64,000 bases of DNA from Bifidobacterium saimiriisciurei (lineage in GTDB: Bacteria > Actinomycetota > Actinomycetes > Actinomycetales > Bifidobacteriaceae). The translations under genes were made by a program, and so were the position numbers. Position 1 is the stretch's first letter; every line of letters starts with the position of its first letter. The stretch covers positions 56,367 to 120,366 of the forward strand of contig NZ_WHZU01000002.1 in NCBI RefSeq assembly GCF_010667655.1, read 5' to 3'. The notes under the pieces are model-generated. The model made no database searches, was not told where the DNA came from, and worked only from the letters and a program-made list of their open reading frames with translations. Positions 1-11,070 of the stretch are shown in pieces.

Positions 1-840
<840 letters not shown>

Positions 841-990
841 GATTCGGTGATGGAGCGCCTTCTGCGTTGTGGAGGACTCGACGTACCGTCGTACGCCTTC
901 GCCCCCACGCCTTGAAGTCGCACGCACCCCCGAATCTCACAAGGCTCGCTTCGCAAGCCGGAGCACCCTGCTGATGTGACATATCTCACA

Positions 991-1025
991 AACCGTTCCA
1001 ATCGTTGCGATTGGAACGGTTTTTT
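991..1025 (+). terminator. Rho-independent terminator after guaA
   Basis: A perfect 14-bp stem (AACCGTTCCAATCG and its complement, loop TTG) runs directly into a T tract. The bases between guaA and this hairpin (841-990) hold no convincing gene. Confidence 0.85.
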
Positions 1026-1134
1026 CATGGAAAACACAGGAATATACGTAGCGAAATGTATCCACCGACGAGTAATCTCGGTCAAGGAAGTGGAGCATGA
1101 CGCTCCCCAAACACAACAATGGAGGAAGCCCACA

Positions 1135-2379
1135 ATGGCGAAAACCGTCCTTGTCATCAATTCCGGTTCCAGCTCGATCAAGTACCAGCTGGTGGACCTC
1201 GAAACCGGCGAAGGCATCGCATCCGGTCTGGTCGAGAAGATCGGCGAGCCGATCGACGGCAACTACAAGCACGAGTACAAGGGTGAGAAGCACAAGCTCA
1301 CCGAGCCGATCCACGACCACGAGCAGGGTCTGAAGCGCGTCCTCGGCTTCTTCAAGGAGTACGGCCCGGATCTCGAGGAATCCGGCATCATCGCCGTCGG
1401 CCACCGCGTGGTGCAGGGCGGCTCCATCTTCCCGAACCCGGCCCTCGTCAACGACAAGACCATCGGCAAGGTCAAGGACCTCGCCGTGCTCGCCCCGCTG
1501 CACAACGGCCCCGAGGCCAAGGGCGCCGAAGTCATGCGCTCCCTGCTGCCCGACGTGCCGCAGGTGTTCGTCTTCGACTCCTCCTTCTTCTTCCAGCTGC
1601 CGAAGGAAGCCAGCACCTACGCGCTGAACAAGGAGATCGCCGACCGTTACCAGATTCGCCGCTACGGCGCTCACGGCACCTCCCATGAGTTCGTCGGCTC
1701 CGTCGTCCCCGAGCTCATCGGCAAGCCGGCCGAAGGCCTCAAGCAGATCGTGCTGCACATCGGCAACGGCGCCTCCGCCTCCGCCCAGATCTCCGGCAAG
1801 CCCGTCGACACCTCCATGGGCCTCACCCCGCTCGAGGGTCTGGTCATGGGCGGCCGCACCGGCGACATCGACCCGGCCGTCGTGTTCCACCTGATCCGCA
1901 ACGCCCACATGAACGTGGACGAGCTGGACGCCCTGTTCAACAAGCGCTCCGGCCTGACCGGCATGACCGGCTACGGCGACATGCGCGAGGTCATGCGCCT
2001 GGCCGATGAGGGCAACGAGGACGCCAAGCTGGCTCTCGATGTCTACGTGCACCGCATCGTGGCCTACATCGGCAACTACACCGCCCAGATGGGTGGCGTC
2101 GACGTGATCACCTTCACCGCCGGTGTGGGCGAGAACGCCTCCCCGATCCGCAAGATGGTCATCGACCGCCTCGCCCCGTTCGGCGTCAAGCTCGACGAGG
2201 AGAAGAACAACGTTCACACCTCCGAGCCGCGCGTCATCTCCACGCCGGATTCCTCCGTCATCGTGGCCGTCTACCCGACGAACGAGGAGCTCGCCATCGC
2301 CCGCAAGTCCGCGAAGATCGCCGCCGCCGGCAAGGACTCCTACGGCAACGTGTTCGAGCCCGCCGACTACAGCGAGTGA
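1135..2379 (+). CDS. ackA: Acetate kinase
   Basis: Transfers phosphate from acetyl phosphate to ADP, giving acetate and ATP; in bifidobacteria this is a main ATP-yielding step after the phosphoketolase bifid shunt. The chosen start (MAKTVLVINSGSSSIKYQL) is preceded by GGAGG nine bases upstream; an in-frame extension back to 976 lacks a ribosome site and would run through the terminator. 414 residues is the usual length. Visible motifs are NSGSSSIKY at the N-terminus, GHRVVQGG, the phosphate-binding AHGTSHEFV, HIGNGASASA, DTSMGLTPLEG and FTAGVGENASPIR. It stands alone, bounded by terminators on both sides. Confidence 0.97.
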   Translation: MAKTVLVINSGSSSIKYQLVDLETGEGIASGLVEKIGEPIDGNYKHEYKGEKHKLTEPIHDHEQGLKRVLGFFKEYGPDLEESGIIAVGHRVVQGGSIFPNPALVNDKTIGKVKDLAVLAPLHNGPEAKGAEVMRSLLPDVPQVFVFDSSFFFQLPKEASTYALNKEIADRYQIRRYGAHGTSHEFVGSVVPELIGKPAEGLKQIVLHIGNGASASAQISGKPVDTSMGLTPLEGLVMGGRTGDIDPAVVFHLIRNAHMNVDELDALFNKRSGLTGMTGYGDMREVMRLADEGNEDAKLALDVYVHRIVAYIGNYTAQMGGVDVITFTAGVGENASPIRKMVIDRLAPFGVKLDEEKNNVHTSEPRVISTPDSSVIVAVYPTNEELAIARKSAKIAAAGKDSYGNVFEPADYSE

Positions 2380-2387
2380 CGAGTCCG

Positions 2388-2422
2388 GTTGTGGGCGACG
2401 CGATGATCACATCGCCCACAAC
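2388..2422 (+). repeat. 11-bp perfect inverted repeat after ackA
   Basis: GTTGTGGGCGA and its exact complement, separated by 13 bases, begin 8 bases after the ackA stop codon. No T tract follows. It may protect the 3' end of the ackA mRNA or act with the larger hairpin downstream. Confidence 0.5.
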
Positions 2423-2437
2423 CGCCCATGATTCATG

Positions 2438-2478
2438 GAAAAGGCTTCGGATTTCGAAAACGAATCCGAAGCCTTTTC
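2438..2478. terminator. Bidirectional terminator between ackA and aroA
   Basis: A 16-bp perfect stem (GAAAAGGCTTCGGATT and complement) with a T run at one end and an A run at the other sits between two convergent genes, so it can stop transcription from both sides. Confidence 0.85.
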
Positions 2479-2513
2479 TGTTGCCATCTCACTGGACGGA
2501 CATCGTCAGGACG

Positions 2514-3839
2514 TCAGCCCAGCATAGACGACCACAACCCCACGAAATCGGGGATGGTCTTGCGCGTGGTCTCCACGTTCACCACATCGATGTCCCTGAT
2601 GCGCAGGCCCAGCATCGCGGCGAACGTGGCCATGCGGTGATCCGCGTACGTCTCCATCACCGCTCCGTGCAGACGTTCCGGACCCACCGGACGAATCGCG
2701 ATGCCGTCGGCAAGCTCGTCGGCGTCTCCCCCGACGCGACGGATCTCGGTGACCAGCGCCTCAAGGCGGTTGGTCTCATGTCCGCGCAGATGACCGATGC
2801 CGGTAAGCGAGGTAGGCGCATCGGCGAACACCAGCAGCGCGGCCAGCGACGGGGCGATCTCCCCTGCGGCGGAAAGATCGAAGTCACCGAGTCCGTGAAT
2901 CACGCCGTTGGAGGTCACGCCCAGGGTTCTTGCGCCGTTGGGCATCTCCTCGATCGTTATCGTGGCTCCCATATGCTCCAGATATTCCGGCAGCAGGCCG
3001 CCGGGCTGGGTCGTGCGCTCAGGCCAGTTGGGAACGCGTACGGTGCCGCCGGCGATCAACGCGGCCCCCAGGAACGGTGCGGCGTTCGACAGGTCGGGCT
3101 CGACGACGACCTGCGGCAGCAGCTGCACATCGCCGTGCGCGACGGTCCAGGTGCGGCCATCCATGCGCACGTCGACGCCGGCCGCGCCAAGATCCGCCAT
3201 GGTCATGCGGATATGCGGCAGGCTCGGCAGATGCTCGCCGGTATGGGTGAGCCTCAACCCGCCCCCGAGCTTCGGGGCGCCGAGCAGCAAACCTGAGATG
3301 AACTGGCTCGATCCCGAGGAATCGATGGATACGGATCCGCCAACGGCCTGCTCCGGCGGGGTGAGCGTGAACGGCAGATGCCCCGGCTCCCCCTCGAAGT
3401 CGATACGCGCGCCAAGCTGTCGGAGACCTTCGAGCAGCGGCCCCATCGGACGCTGGTACGACTGCTTGTCGCCGTCGAAATGCACCGGCCCATCGGCATA
3501 CAGCGCCAGGGCCGGGACGAAGCGCATCACCGTTCCCGCAAGGCCGCAGAACACCGACGAGCCACCTCGGAACACCCCGTTCTCCGGCGGGGTGACGACC
3601 ACGGTGGTCTCATCGTCCGCATCGGCGACGCAGGAGACGCCCAGCGCCTCCAAGGCTCCCATCATCAGTTCGGTGTCGCGGGAGCGCAGCAAACCGATGA
3701 GCGTGACGGGCTTGGTGCCCATCGCGGCGAGGACAAGATACCGGTTCGACAGCGATTTGCTGCCGGGGATGGTTACGGTGGCGTCCAGCGGTTCGGCCGC
3801 GAACGGCGCACGCCACAATGATTCATTCGTTTCAGTCAT
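2514..3839 (-). CDS. aroA: 3-phosphoshikimate 1-carboxyvinyltransferase (EPSP synthase)
   Basis: Condenses shikimate-3-phosphate with phosphoenolpyruvate in the shikimate pathway to aromatic amino acids. The protein shows the substrate-binding GSKSLSNRYL near the N-terminus, FCGLAGTVMRF (actinobacterial form of the glycine-rich PEP site, where E. coli has GNAGTAMR), SSGSSQFISGLLL, and DHRMATFAAMLGL near the C-terminus. Length from the chosen start is 441 residues. The start is uncertain: in-frame ATGs lie at 3887, 3866, 3848 and 3839, none with a Shine-Dalgarno site. I chose 3839 because a GATACT -10-like element lies nine bases upstream, which would give an almost leaderless mRNA. It is an isolated shikimate gene. 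Confidence 0.93.
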   Translation of the reverse strand: MTETNESLWRAPFAAEPLDATVTIPGSKSLSNRYLVLAAMGTKPVTLIGLLRSRDTELMMGALEALGVSCVADADDETTVVVTPPENGVFRGGSSVFCGLAGTVMRFVPALALYADGPVHFDGDKQSYQRPMGPLLEGLRQLGARIDFEGEPGHLPFTLTPPEQAVGGSVSIDSSGSSQFISGLLLGAPKLGGGLRLTHTGEHLPSLPHIRMTMADLGAAGVDVRMDGRTWTVAHGDVQLLPQVVVEPDLSNAAPFLGAALIAGGTVRVPNWPERTTQPGGLLPEYLEHMGATITIEEMPNGARTLGVTSNGVIHGLGDFDLSAAGEIAPSLAALLVFADAPTSLTGIGHLRGHETNRLEALVTEIRRVGGDADELADGIAIRPVGPERLHGAVMETYADHRMATFAAMLGLRIRDIDVVNVETTRKTIPDFVGLWSSMLG

Positions 3840-3904
3840 GACTGTCATAGTATCGCAATCGTCCATCGCCGCGCCCCATGGTTCCAAGAGGCCCGGCCGG
3901 CATC

Positions 3905-3955
3905 AAAAAAGCCGGTCTTTCCATCGTGGCGAAACGTCAGTGGAAAGACCGGCTT
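3905..3955 (-). terminator. Terminator for the 4017-5378 gene
   Basis: Arms at 3909-3923 and 3941-3955 form a 15-bp perfect stem, followed on the minus strand by a run of T (read as A at 3905-3910). Confidence 0.8.
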
Positions 3956-4016
3956 GCACCCGGGCCGACAGCAATATGGCCTATTATGGCCTATCGATCG
4001 TCGGTCGTTTGACGGC

Positions 4017-5378
4017 TCAGTGGCTCAGTGCCTCCTGGAATCCGTCCTGCAGCGCGCTGTCAAGCGCATTGTATTCATCCTGCGGACTGGCCTTGTCCTC
4101 CGCCTCGCGAAGGTTCTCGGAGAAGTCCGTGGTGATGTCGGAGGTGCTCGACAGGTCGTAGAGCTGGTCGACCAGATCGTCGTACTTGTCGTAGGCGGCG
4201 CTCCCGTATTCGATCTTGGTCGGGTCGCCCAGGGCGGCGAGCTGCTTGACCACGTTGCTGATCTTGGAGGCGTGGTCCTTCATGTCGGTGCCGAACTGCG
4301 CGATGCTCTTGTCGGGGACCTTGGAAAGCGTGTCGAGCTTGGCGATGCAGTTGCTCAGGTACTCGTTGTACTTCGAGGCGAAGCTCGCGGAATACGTGCT
4401 GCTCGACGGCTCGTCGTCGCATACCTGTATGGCGTCGGACATCGGCTTGGCGGATTCGGCGAGGTTGTTGGCGTAGGTGCCGTAGGAGTCGACGGCCTTG
4501 ACGTAGGCGTCATACTTCTCCTTGACCTTCTCGTCCTTCATGACCTTGTTGTCCTTGAAGGCGTCGACGGTGTCCTTGTAGTCCTTGACCTTCTCCTTGA
4601 CCTTGGTCACGTCGTCCTCGGTGAAGGTGTTGCCGCCCTTGTAGGTGGCGGAGTACACGTCCGCGATCTTCGTCTGGACGGCGGACTGCTTGGTGGAGAA
4701 CTTGGAGATCGTCGTCATGGCGGACGTGTAGTCCTCGGCCTTGGGCTTGCCTCCCTGCAGCACGAAGAAGGCGACCAGTGCGATGATCACGGCCAGCACG
4801 ATCACGCCACCGCCGATTCCAAGGCCGATGAACAGCTTCTTCTTGCTCTTCGTGGGCTGGGCCTGCGGCTGCTGGCCGGGAACCGGAGGCTGGCCATACG
4901 GGGCGCCGTAGGGAGGCTGGCCGACCGGAGGCTGGCCGGGAATCTGATCGCCCGGAGCCGGGGCATTCGGCGGAATCGGTCCGGGAGCCTGAATGGGCTC
5001 ACCCTGCGGGAACGCATTTGCCGGAGCGGGCTGCTCCGCAGGATCCTGTCCTTCGGCCGTCGGAATGGCCTGGGTCGCGGCGTATTGCGGCTGGCCGGGC
5101 TCGGGCTGCTGCCCTGCGGGGGTGTATGGCGGGGCCTGGAAGTTCATCGGTTGCTGCGGCTGTCCCTGATATTCCGGACCGGGGAACTGCTGCTGGACGG
5201 GATTCTGAACGGGGAACGCCTGACCCTGCTGCGGTCCTGCCGGCGCGGCCCACTGGGCCGGAGGCTCGTAATTGGGGACGGCGCTGGGGGGCTCTGACAT
5301 CGGAATGCCCTCAGGAACGGCGTTCATCCCCTCTTCCGCCGGTTTGTCGCTTTCGTTCGGTCTGTTGGTGTCGGACAT
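4017..5378 (-). CDS. Pro/Gln-rich membrane-anchored protein of unknown function
   Basis: 453 residues, not recognised as a characterised family. The start (MSDTNRPNESDKP) follows AAGGAG eight bases upstream. Three parts are visible. Residues 1 to about 175 are a low-complexity stretch rich in proline, glutamine, glycine and alanine with many PPYG/GQPP-type units, presumably cytoplasmic. A basic KSKKK then leads into one transmembrane helix at about 180-205 (FIGLGIGGGVIVLAVIIALV). The remaining 250 residues are acidic, lysine-rich and predicted helical, probably outside the cell, with one cysteine pair (VCDDE and LSNC). There is no signal peptide cleavage site. The layout resembles actinobacterial proteins with a proline-rich tail, one helix and an extracellular domain, but function is unknown. 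Confidence 0.75.
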   Translation of the reverse strand: MSDTNRPNESDKPAEEGMNAVPEGIPMSEPPSAVPNYEPPAQWAAPAGPQQGQAFPVQNPVQQQFPGPEYQGQPQQPMNFQAPPYTPAGQQPEPGQPQYAATQAIPTAEGQDPAEQPAPANAFPQGEPIQAPGPIPPNAPAPGDQIPGQPPVGQPPYGAPYGQPPVPGQQPQAQPTKSKKKLFIGLGIGGGVIVLAVIIALVAFFVLQGGKPKAEDYTSAMTTISKFSTKQSAVQTKIADVYSATYKGGNTFTEDDVTKVKEKVKDYKDTVDAFKDNKVMKDEKVKEKYDAYVKAVDSYGTYANNLAESAKPMSDAIQVCDDEPSSSTYSASFASKYNEYLSNCIAKLDTLSKVPDKSIAQFGTDMKDHASKISNVVKQLAALGDPTKIEYGSAAYDKYDDLVDQLYDLSSTSDITTDFSENLREAEDKASPQDEYNALDSALQDGFQEALSH

Positions 5379-5539
5379 AAAGAAAACTCCTTCGTCTCTT
5401 TGCTTGTACTGCAAGTCTATAGCAGAAAGAGGGGTTTCCACGGAGATTCTCGGGGCAACACCCTATGTCATTCTTTGATTTACCGTGGATTAACCCATGT
5501 CTTACCGATTATGGGGATGGACGATGCGATACTGGATGT

Positions 5540-7678
<2,139 letters not shown>

Positions 7679-7700
7679 CGGCCGGTAACCGTTGTTCCAT

Positions 7701-7751
7701 AACGGCTTGTCCGATATGTACATGAATGACATATCGGACAAGCCGTTTTTC
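7701..7751 (+). terminator. Terminator after glgX
   Basis: A 19-bp perfect stem (arms 7701-7719 and 7729-7747) is followed by a T tract. It lies between convergent glgX and the MFS gene and may serve both. Confidence 0.85.
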
Positions 7752-7765
7752 ATTTTCTCCCATCG

Positions 7766-9304
7766 TCATGATTGACGCGCGGAGCGAGATGCTCCCCCGG
7801 AGAGGATTGCGACAATTGCGAGAGTGGCAACGATGACCACTGCGGCGGACACGAAGCTGCCCAGCATCGCAGTCTCATAGGCGTCGGAGGCCACCTGCCG
7901 CAGTGCCTCAGCGGAGGTGGAAGCAAGGCCGTCCGCCCATTGGAAGTCCAATGTCACCGAACCGGCGGAGGAATCCGCAGCCAGTCCGGCGGCCAGGGCA
8001 TCGTCATGGAACCGGGATACGTACAGCCCTCCCTGCACGCTGCCGAAGATACCGACGCCGATGATGGATCCGAATTGGCGGAACACGGTCAGCAGGCTGG
8101 ACCCCGCACCGGAGCGGCCGTTCGGCACCCGCCCCATGGCCCAGGTGAGCATCGCAGGCTGACCGGCACCGAGTCCGAATCCTGCAAGCAGCTGGCCCGC
8201 CGCCACCACTGCCTGCCCGATGATGTCTCCATGCCAGCGCATGGCGATTCCCATCACAGCCATGCCGGTAGCCAGGAATGCCAGAGCCAACAGACTGGTA
8301 CCGCGCAGGCCTATGCGAGAGGCGATGTGGCCGTTCGACAGAGACCCCACGATGGAGGCGACGACCAGCGGAGTCAGCATCAGCCCGCCCACCAATACGC
8401 CGTGGCGCAACACGGTCTCCAGATAGGCGGGCATGATGAAGATGATGCCGTACATCGAGAAGTTCAGCATCATCAACGCCGGCGCGCAGGCCGCGAACGA
8501 ACGGTCGCGCATCAGACCGAGCTCCATCAGGGGATTGCGTGAGGCCCGGTCATGGAGCACGAATCCCGCAATCAGCACCAGACCACCGAGCATGGGCGCC
8601 CACGACGTCAGGGCGAGGAAACCATGCTGGGCATTGACCAGACCGGCGGAGAACAACGAGAATCCGGCGAACATCATCGCCACCGACGCCCATGGAACCT
8701 GCAGTTTCCCACCCCGGCGGGATACGCCCCCACGGGATGTGCTCGCCCAGACAAGGACGATCACGACGAGGAACACCACGCCGTCGAAGCCGAAGATGCC
8801 GCGCCAGCCGAGCGTTGCGGTGAGCACACCGCCGACCAGCGGTCCGAACGGCACGCCCAATGTTCCGGCGATGGCCCATGCCGTCATGGCGCCGGACAGT
8901 CCCCCACCTTGGAACATGAGGCTGAGCAGCGCCTGCCCCATCGGGATGACGATGCCGGCGCCGGCGCCCATCAACGCCCGCGAGACAAGCAACGTCGGTA
9001 TGTTTCCGGCGAGGATGCCGATGACCGAGGCCACGACGAACAGCCACAGTCCCGCAATCATGGTTCTTGCGTAGCCGATTCGGTCGCCGGCGAATCCGGC
9101 CAGCAGCACCACGGCGGCGAAGACCAGGTTGTAGCTGGACACGATCCACTGCTGTGCATCCGTGCCCGCGGCGAACGATTCGGAGATGCTGGGCAGCGCC
9201 ACGTTGAATGCGGTGGTGTTGATCATCATCACCGTTTCGGCCGCGCACAGGCATATCAGCGAACGACGCAACCCTCGTTGTTTTTTGTCATCCATGAGTT
9301 CCAT
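7766..9304 (-). CDS. MFS multidrug exporter, DHA2 (EmrB/QacA-like) family
   Basis: 512 residues, the size of 14-helix drug:proton antiporters of the DHA2 group. It begins MELMDDKKQRGLRRSLICL and shows MFS features: NTTAFNVALPSISESF in helix 1, GFAGDRIGYARTM (motif A loop), and ALMGAGAGIVIPMGQALLSLMF in the middle of the N-terminal half. GGAAGG lies close upstream of the first ATG; the ATG at 9295 is also possible. It is divergent from a TetR-family gene, and the intergenic region holds two matching operator-like palindromes, so expression is probably repressed until a toxic substrate binds the regulator. The substrate cannot be read from sequence. Confidence 0.9.
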   Translation of the reverse strand: MELMDDKKQRGLRRSLICLCAAETVMMINTTAFNVALPSISESFAAGTDAQQWIVSSYNLVFAAVVLLAGFAGDRIGYARTMIAGLWLFVVASVIGILAGNIPTLLVSRALMGAGAGIVIPMGQALLSLMFQGGGLSGAMTAWAIAGTLGVPFGPLVGGVLTATLGWRGIFGFDGVVFLVVIVLVWASTSRGGVSRRGGKLQVPWASVAMMFAGFSLFSAGLVNAQHGFLALTSWAPMLGGLVLIAGFVLHDRASRNPLMELGLMRDRSFAACAPALMMLNFSMYGIIFIMPAYLETVLRHGVLVGGLMLTPLVVASIVGSLSNGHIASRIGLRGTSLLALAFLATGMAVMGIAMRWHGDIIGQAVVAAGQLLAGFGLGAGQPAMLTWAMGRVPNGRSGAGSSLLTVFRQFGSIIGVGIFGSVQGGLYVSRFHDDALAAGLAADSSAGSVTLDFQWADGLASTSAEALRQVASDAYETAMLGSFVSAAVVIVATLAIVAILSGGASRSARQS

Positions 9305-9315
9305 ACGCCTTCCAT

Positions 9316-9337
9316 TAAGATACTTGTTGGTTTCTTA
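9316..9337. promoter_or_regulatory. Candidate TetR operator 1
   Basis: TAAGATAC-N6-GTTTCTTA is a near-perfect palindrome (arms differ at one position). It lies just upstream of the MFS start and repeats the sequence of operator 2; centre-to-centre distance is 53 bp, about five helical turns. Confidence 0.65.
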
Positions 9338-9348
9338 ATTTCCCCGTG

Positions 9349-9360
9349 CAACTATAGTTG
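9349..9360. promoter_or_regulatory. Palindromic CAACTATAGTTG, possible shared -10 region
   Basis: A perfect 12-bp palindrome midway between the two operators contains TATAGT on both strands, so it could supply -10 elements for divergent transcription of tetR and the MFS gene. No good -35 is visible on either side. Confidence 0.35.
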
Positions 9361-9368
9361 GCCGAAGA

Positions 9369-9390
9369 TAAGAAACGCCATGGTATCTTG
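9369..9390. promoter_or_regulatory. Candidate TetR operator 2
   Basis: TAAGAAAC-N6-GTATCTTG is the second copy of the palindrome, reading AAGATAC-N7-TTTCTTA on the opposite strand exactly as operator 1 does on the plus strand. It sits upstream of tetR and so could give autoregulation. Confidence 0.65.
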
Positions 9391-9460
9391 ATAATCGAAA
9401 TACAACAGACAGCACAGAGCGGACGCTACGGAAACTGCACACGCATGGAGGCGAACGGAA

Positions 9461-10099
9461 ATGACGGGACGCACACGCCGGCGAGGAGAAGCCTTGGAAT
9501 CGGCGATTCTGGACGCCGCATGGGAACAGCTCTCCAATCACAACGCCGACGAGTTCACCTTCGACAACATCGCCGCCAGAGCGCATACCAGCAAGCCAGT
9601 GCTCTACCGCCGCTGGGCGAACCGCACGGAACTGTTCATCGCGGCCATGAAACGACATCGGGACCAATTCGCCATCGAACGGCCGAACACCGGCACGCTG
9701 CGCGACGACGTCATCGCCGTGCTGCGACAGCTCAACGACAAGCAATCCGACGCGGTGATGGCACTGGCCAAGTTCGGAGTCTACGCCAGCTGGCTCGGCG
9801 TCAGCGCCCATGAGCTGTACGAACGCACGACATTGAGCGACCAGCCGAGCATCATGCTGGCCGTCGAGAACGCCCGCGAGCGCGGCGAGATCACCTGTGA
9901 ACTGCCCCAGACACTGCTGCGCATGCCGGGTGAACTCGGCAGGGCGGCCATCCTGCGTGATATGCGTCCGCTGTCGGACGAGGACATCGTCTCCGTGGTG
10001 GACGAGCTCTTCCTGCCGCTCGTCGAATATTACGAGCGACTTGGCGGAACGACGAAGGTCTCACGACCGTCGATAGTCGATACAGTCGGACATGTGTAA
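9461..10099 (+). CDS. TetR/AcrR-family transcriptional regulator
   Basis: 212 residues. The N-terminal helix-turn-helix is clear (about residues 9-55: LESAILDAAWEQL, then FDNIAARAHTSKPVLYRRWANRTELF), followed by an all-helical ligand-binding domain with no recognisable specificity. GGAGG nine bases before the ATG supports the start. It is divergent from the MFS exporter, the classic layout for a local repressor of an efflux pump, and the two palindromes at 9316 and 9369 are its likely binding sites. The ligand is unknown. Confidence 0.9.
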   Translation: MTGRTRRRGEALESAILDAAWEQLSNHNADEFTFDNIAARAHTSKPVLYRRWANRTELFIAAMKRHRDQFAIERPNTGTLRDDVIAVLRQLNDKQSDAVMALAKFGVYASWLGVSAHELYERTTLSDQPSIMLAVENARERGEITCELPQTLLRMPGELGRAAILRDMRPLSDEDIVSVVDELFLPLVEYYERLGGTTKVSRPSIVDTVGHV

Positions 10100-10157
10100 T
10101 CGTTGATGCAGGCCAGTCCGTAATCGTTCCCGAGACGGTCGATGAGCTGGCGGCGGG

Positions 10158-10171
10158 CATTGTCTACAATG
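10158..10171. repeat. Palindrome CATTGT-CT-ACAATG
   Basis: Six-base arms around two bases, about 75 bases before the acetyltransferase gene. It contains TACAAT, a good -10 match on the plus strand, so it may be a promoter with an overlapping operator. The rest of 10100-10242 shows nothing clear. Confidence 0.35.
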
Positions 10172-10242
10172 TCGGATACGTCAAAAGGGCCCGAACAGGG
10201 TCAAACGATTGACAGACGAGACAACGACGAATGAGGAAAGCC

Positions 10243-10650
10243 ATGTCCATCACCTTCACCGAAGCAAAGACGTTCACCCAGGAGCAGGCATGCCGTCTGT
10301 TCCGCTCGGTCGGGTGGGTGTCCGCCAACTATCCGGAACGGCTGTACAAGGCCCTGATGGGCTCGCCCACCGTCATCACCGCGTGGGACGGCGACCGCCT
10401 GGTCGGTCTCGTACGCGCCTTGGATGACGGATCGATGCTCACCTACGTGCATTATGTGCTGGTCGACCCGGAGTATCAGGGCAAGGGCATCGCCGGCCAT
10501 ATGATCGAGATGGTCAAGAACAAGTACCGCGATTACTTCTACATCGAGGTCATGCCCGAGGAAAGCAAGAACGCGTCGTTCTATGAGAAGCACGGCTTCC
10601 GCATCATGGACGACGGTGTCGCCATGCAGATCGTGAATCCTGATTGGTGA
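10243..10650 (+). CDS. GNAT-family N-acetyltransferase
   Basis: 135 residues with the GNAT fold: N-terminal strands, the acetyl-CoA loop LVDPEYQGKGIAGHMIEMV (about residues 82-100; consensus Q/R-x-x-G-x-G/A) and FYEKHGFRIMDDGVAMQI at the end. The start at 10243 (MSITFTEAK) has AGGA five bases upstream, formed by the sequence just after an alternative ATG at 10231. The acceptor substrate is not deducible. It is separated from tetR by 143 bases and from the following tRNA by its own 3' region. Confidence 0.85.
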   Translation: MSITFTEAKTFTQEQACRLFRSVGWVSANYPERLYKALMGSPTVITAWDGDRLVGLVRALDDGSMLTYVHYVLVDPEYQGKGIAGHMIEMVKNKYRDYFYIEVMPEESKNASFYEKHGFRIMDDGVAMQIVNPDW

Positions 10651-10744
10651 GGCGGGGGTAGCCGTCCCGCATCGTGACGCAACCGCCCTTGGCCACATTG
10701 CCCGGAACCTCCCCGCCGACGAACCAGCGGACGGAACCGGATAA

Positions 10745-10781
10745 AACAAAAAACGCCCTACATCCCAAACGGGAGTAGGGC
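10745..10781 (-). terminator. Terminator of the tRNA-Pro gene
   Basis: On the minus strand GCCCTAC...GTAGGGC (with an inner TCCC/GGGA stem) is followed by GTTTTTTGTTTT, seven bases beyond the tRNA 3' end. Confidence 0.8.
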
Positions 10782-10787
10782 TTTCGG

Positions 10788-10861
10788 TCGGGCCAGCGGG
10801 ATTTGAACCCACGACATCCTGCTCCCAAAGCAGGCGCGCTACCAAACTGCGCTATGGCCCG
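10788..10861 (-). tRNA. tRNA-Pro (UGG)
   Basis: A 74-nt cloverleaf: acceptor CGGGCCA/TGGCCCG, anticodon stem CCTGC/GCAGG with loop TTTGGGA (anticodon TGG), T-arm GGGTTCAAATCCC region. The 3' CCA is not encoded. Confidence 0.93.
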
Positions 10862-10954
10862 TTGCATTCATCATCGCCGAACGGACGACTGCCTGAACAC
10901 GAATTAACAGTATAACCCATGAACGGGATGAATATGGCATATCCGCAGAATATT

Positions 10955-10982
10955 TTGCGTCTTCGTCCGGTCATCCTACAGT
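10955..10982 (+). promoter_or_regulatory. Candidate promoter of the DUF998-like gene
   Basis: TTGCGT, 16-base spacer, TACAGT. Transcription would begin near 10989, downstream of the ATG at 10987, which argues against that ATG and for the TTG start at 11071. Confidence 0.4.
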
Positions 10983-11070
10983 GAATATGTACCGCGAGCG
11001 CGTATCATGCGTCTTCGGACGGGTGCGACGCATCGTATATGACAGGCAATGGCACGGGCGGAGGAACGCA

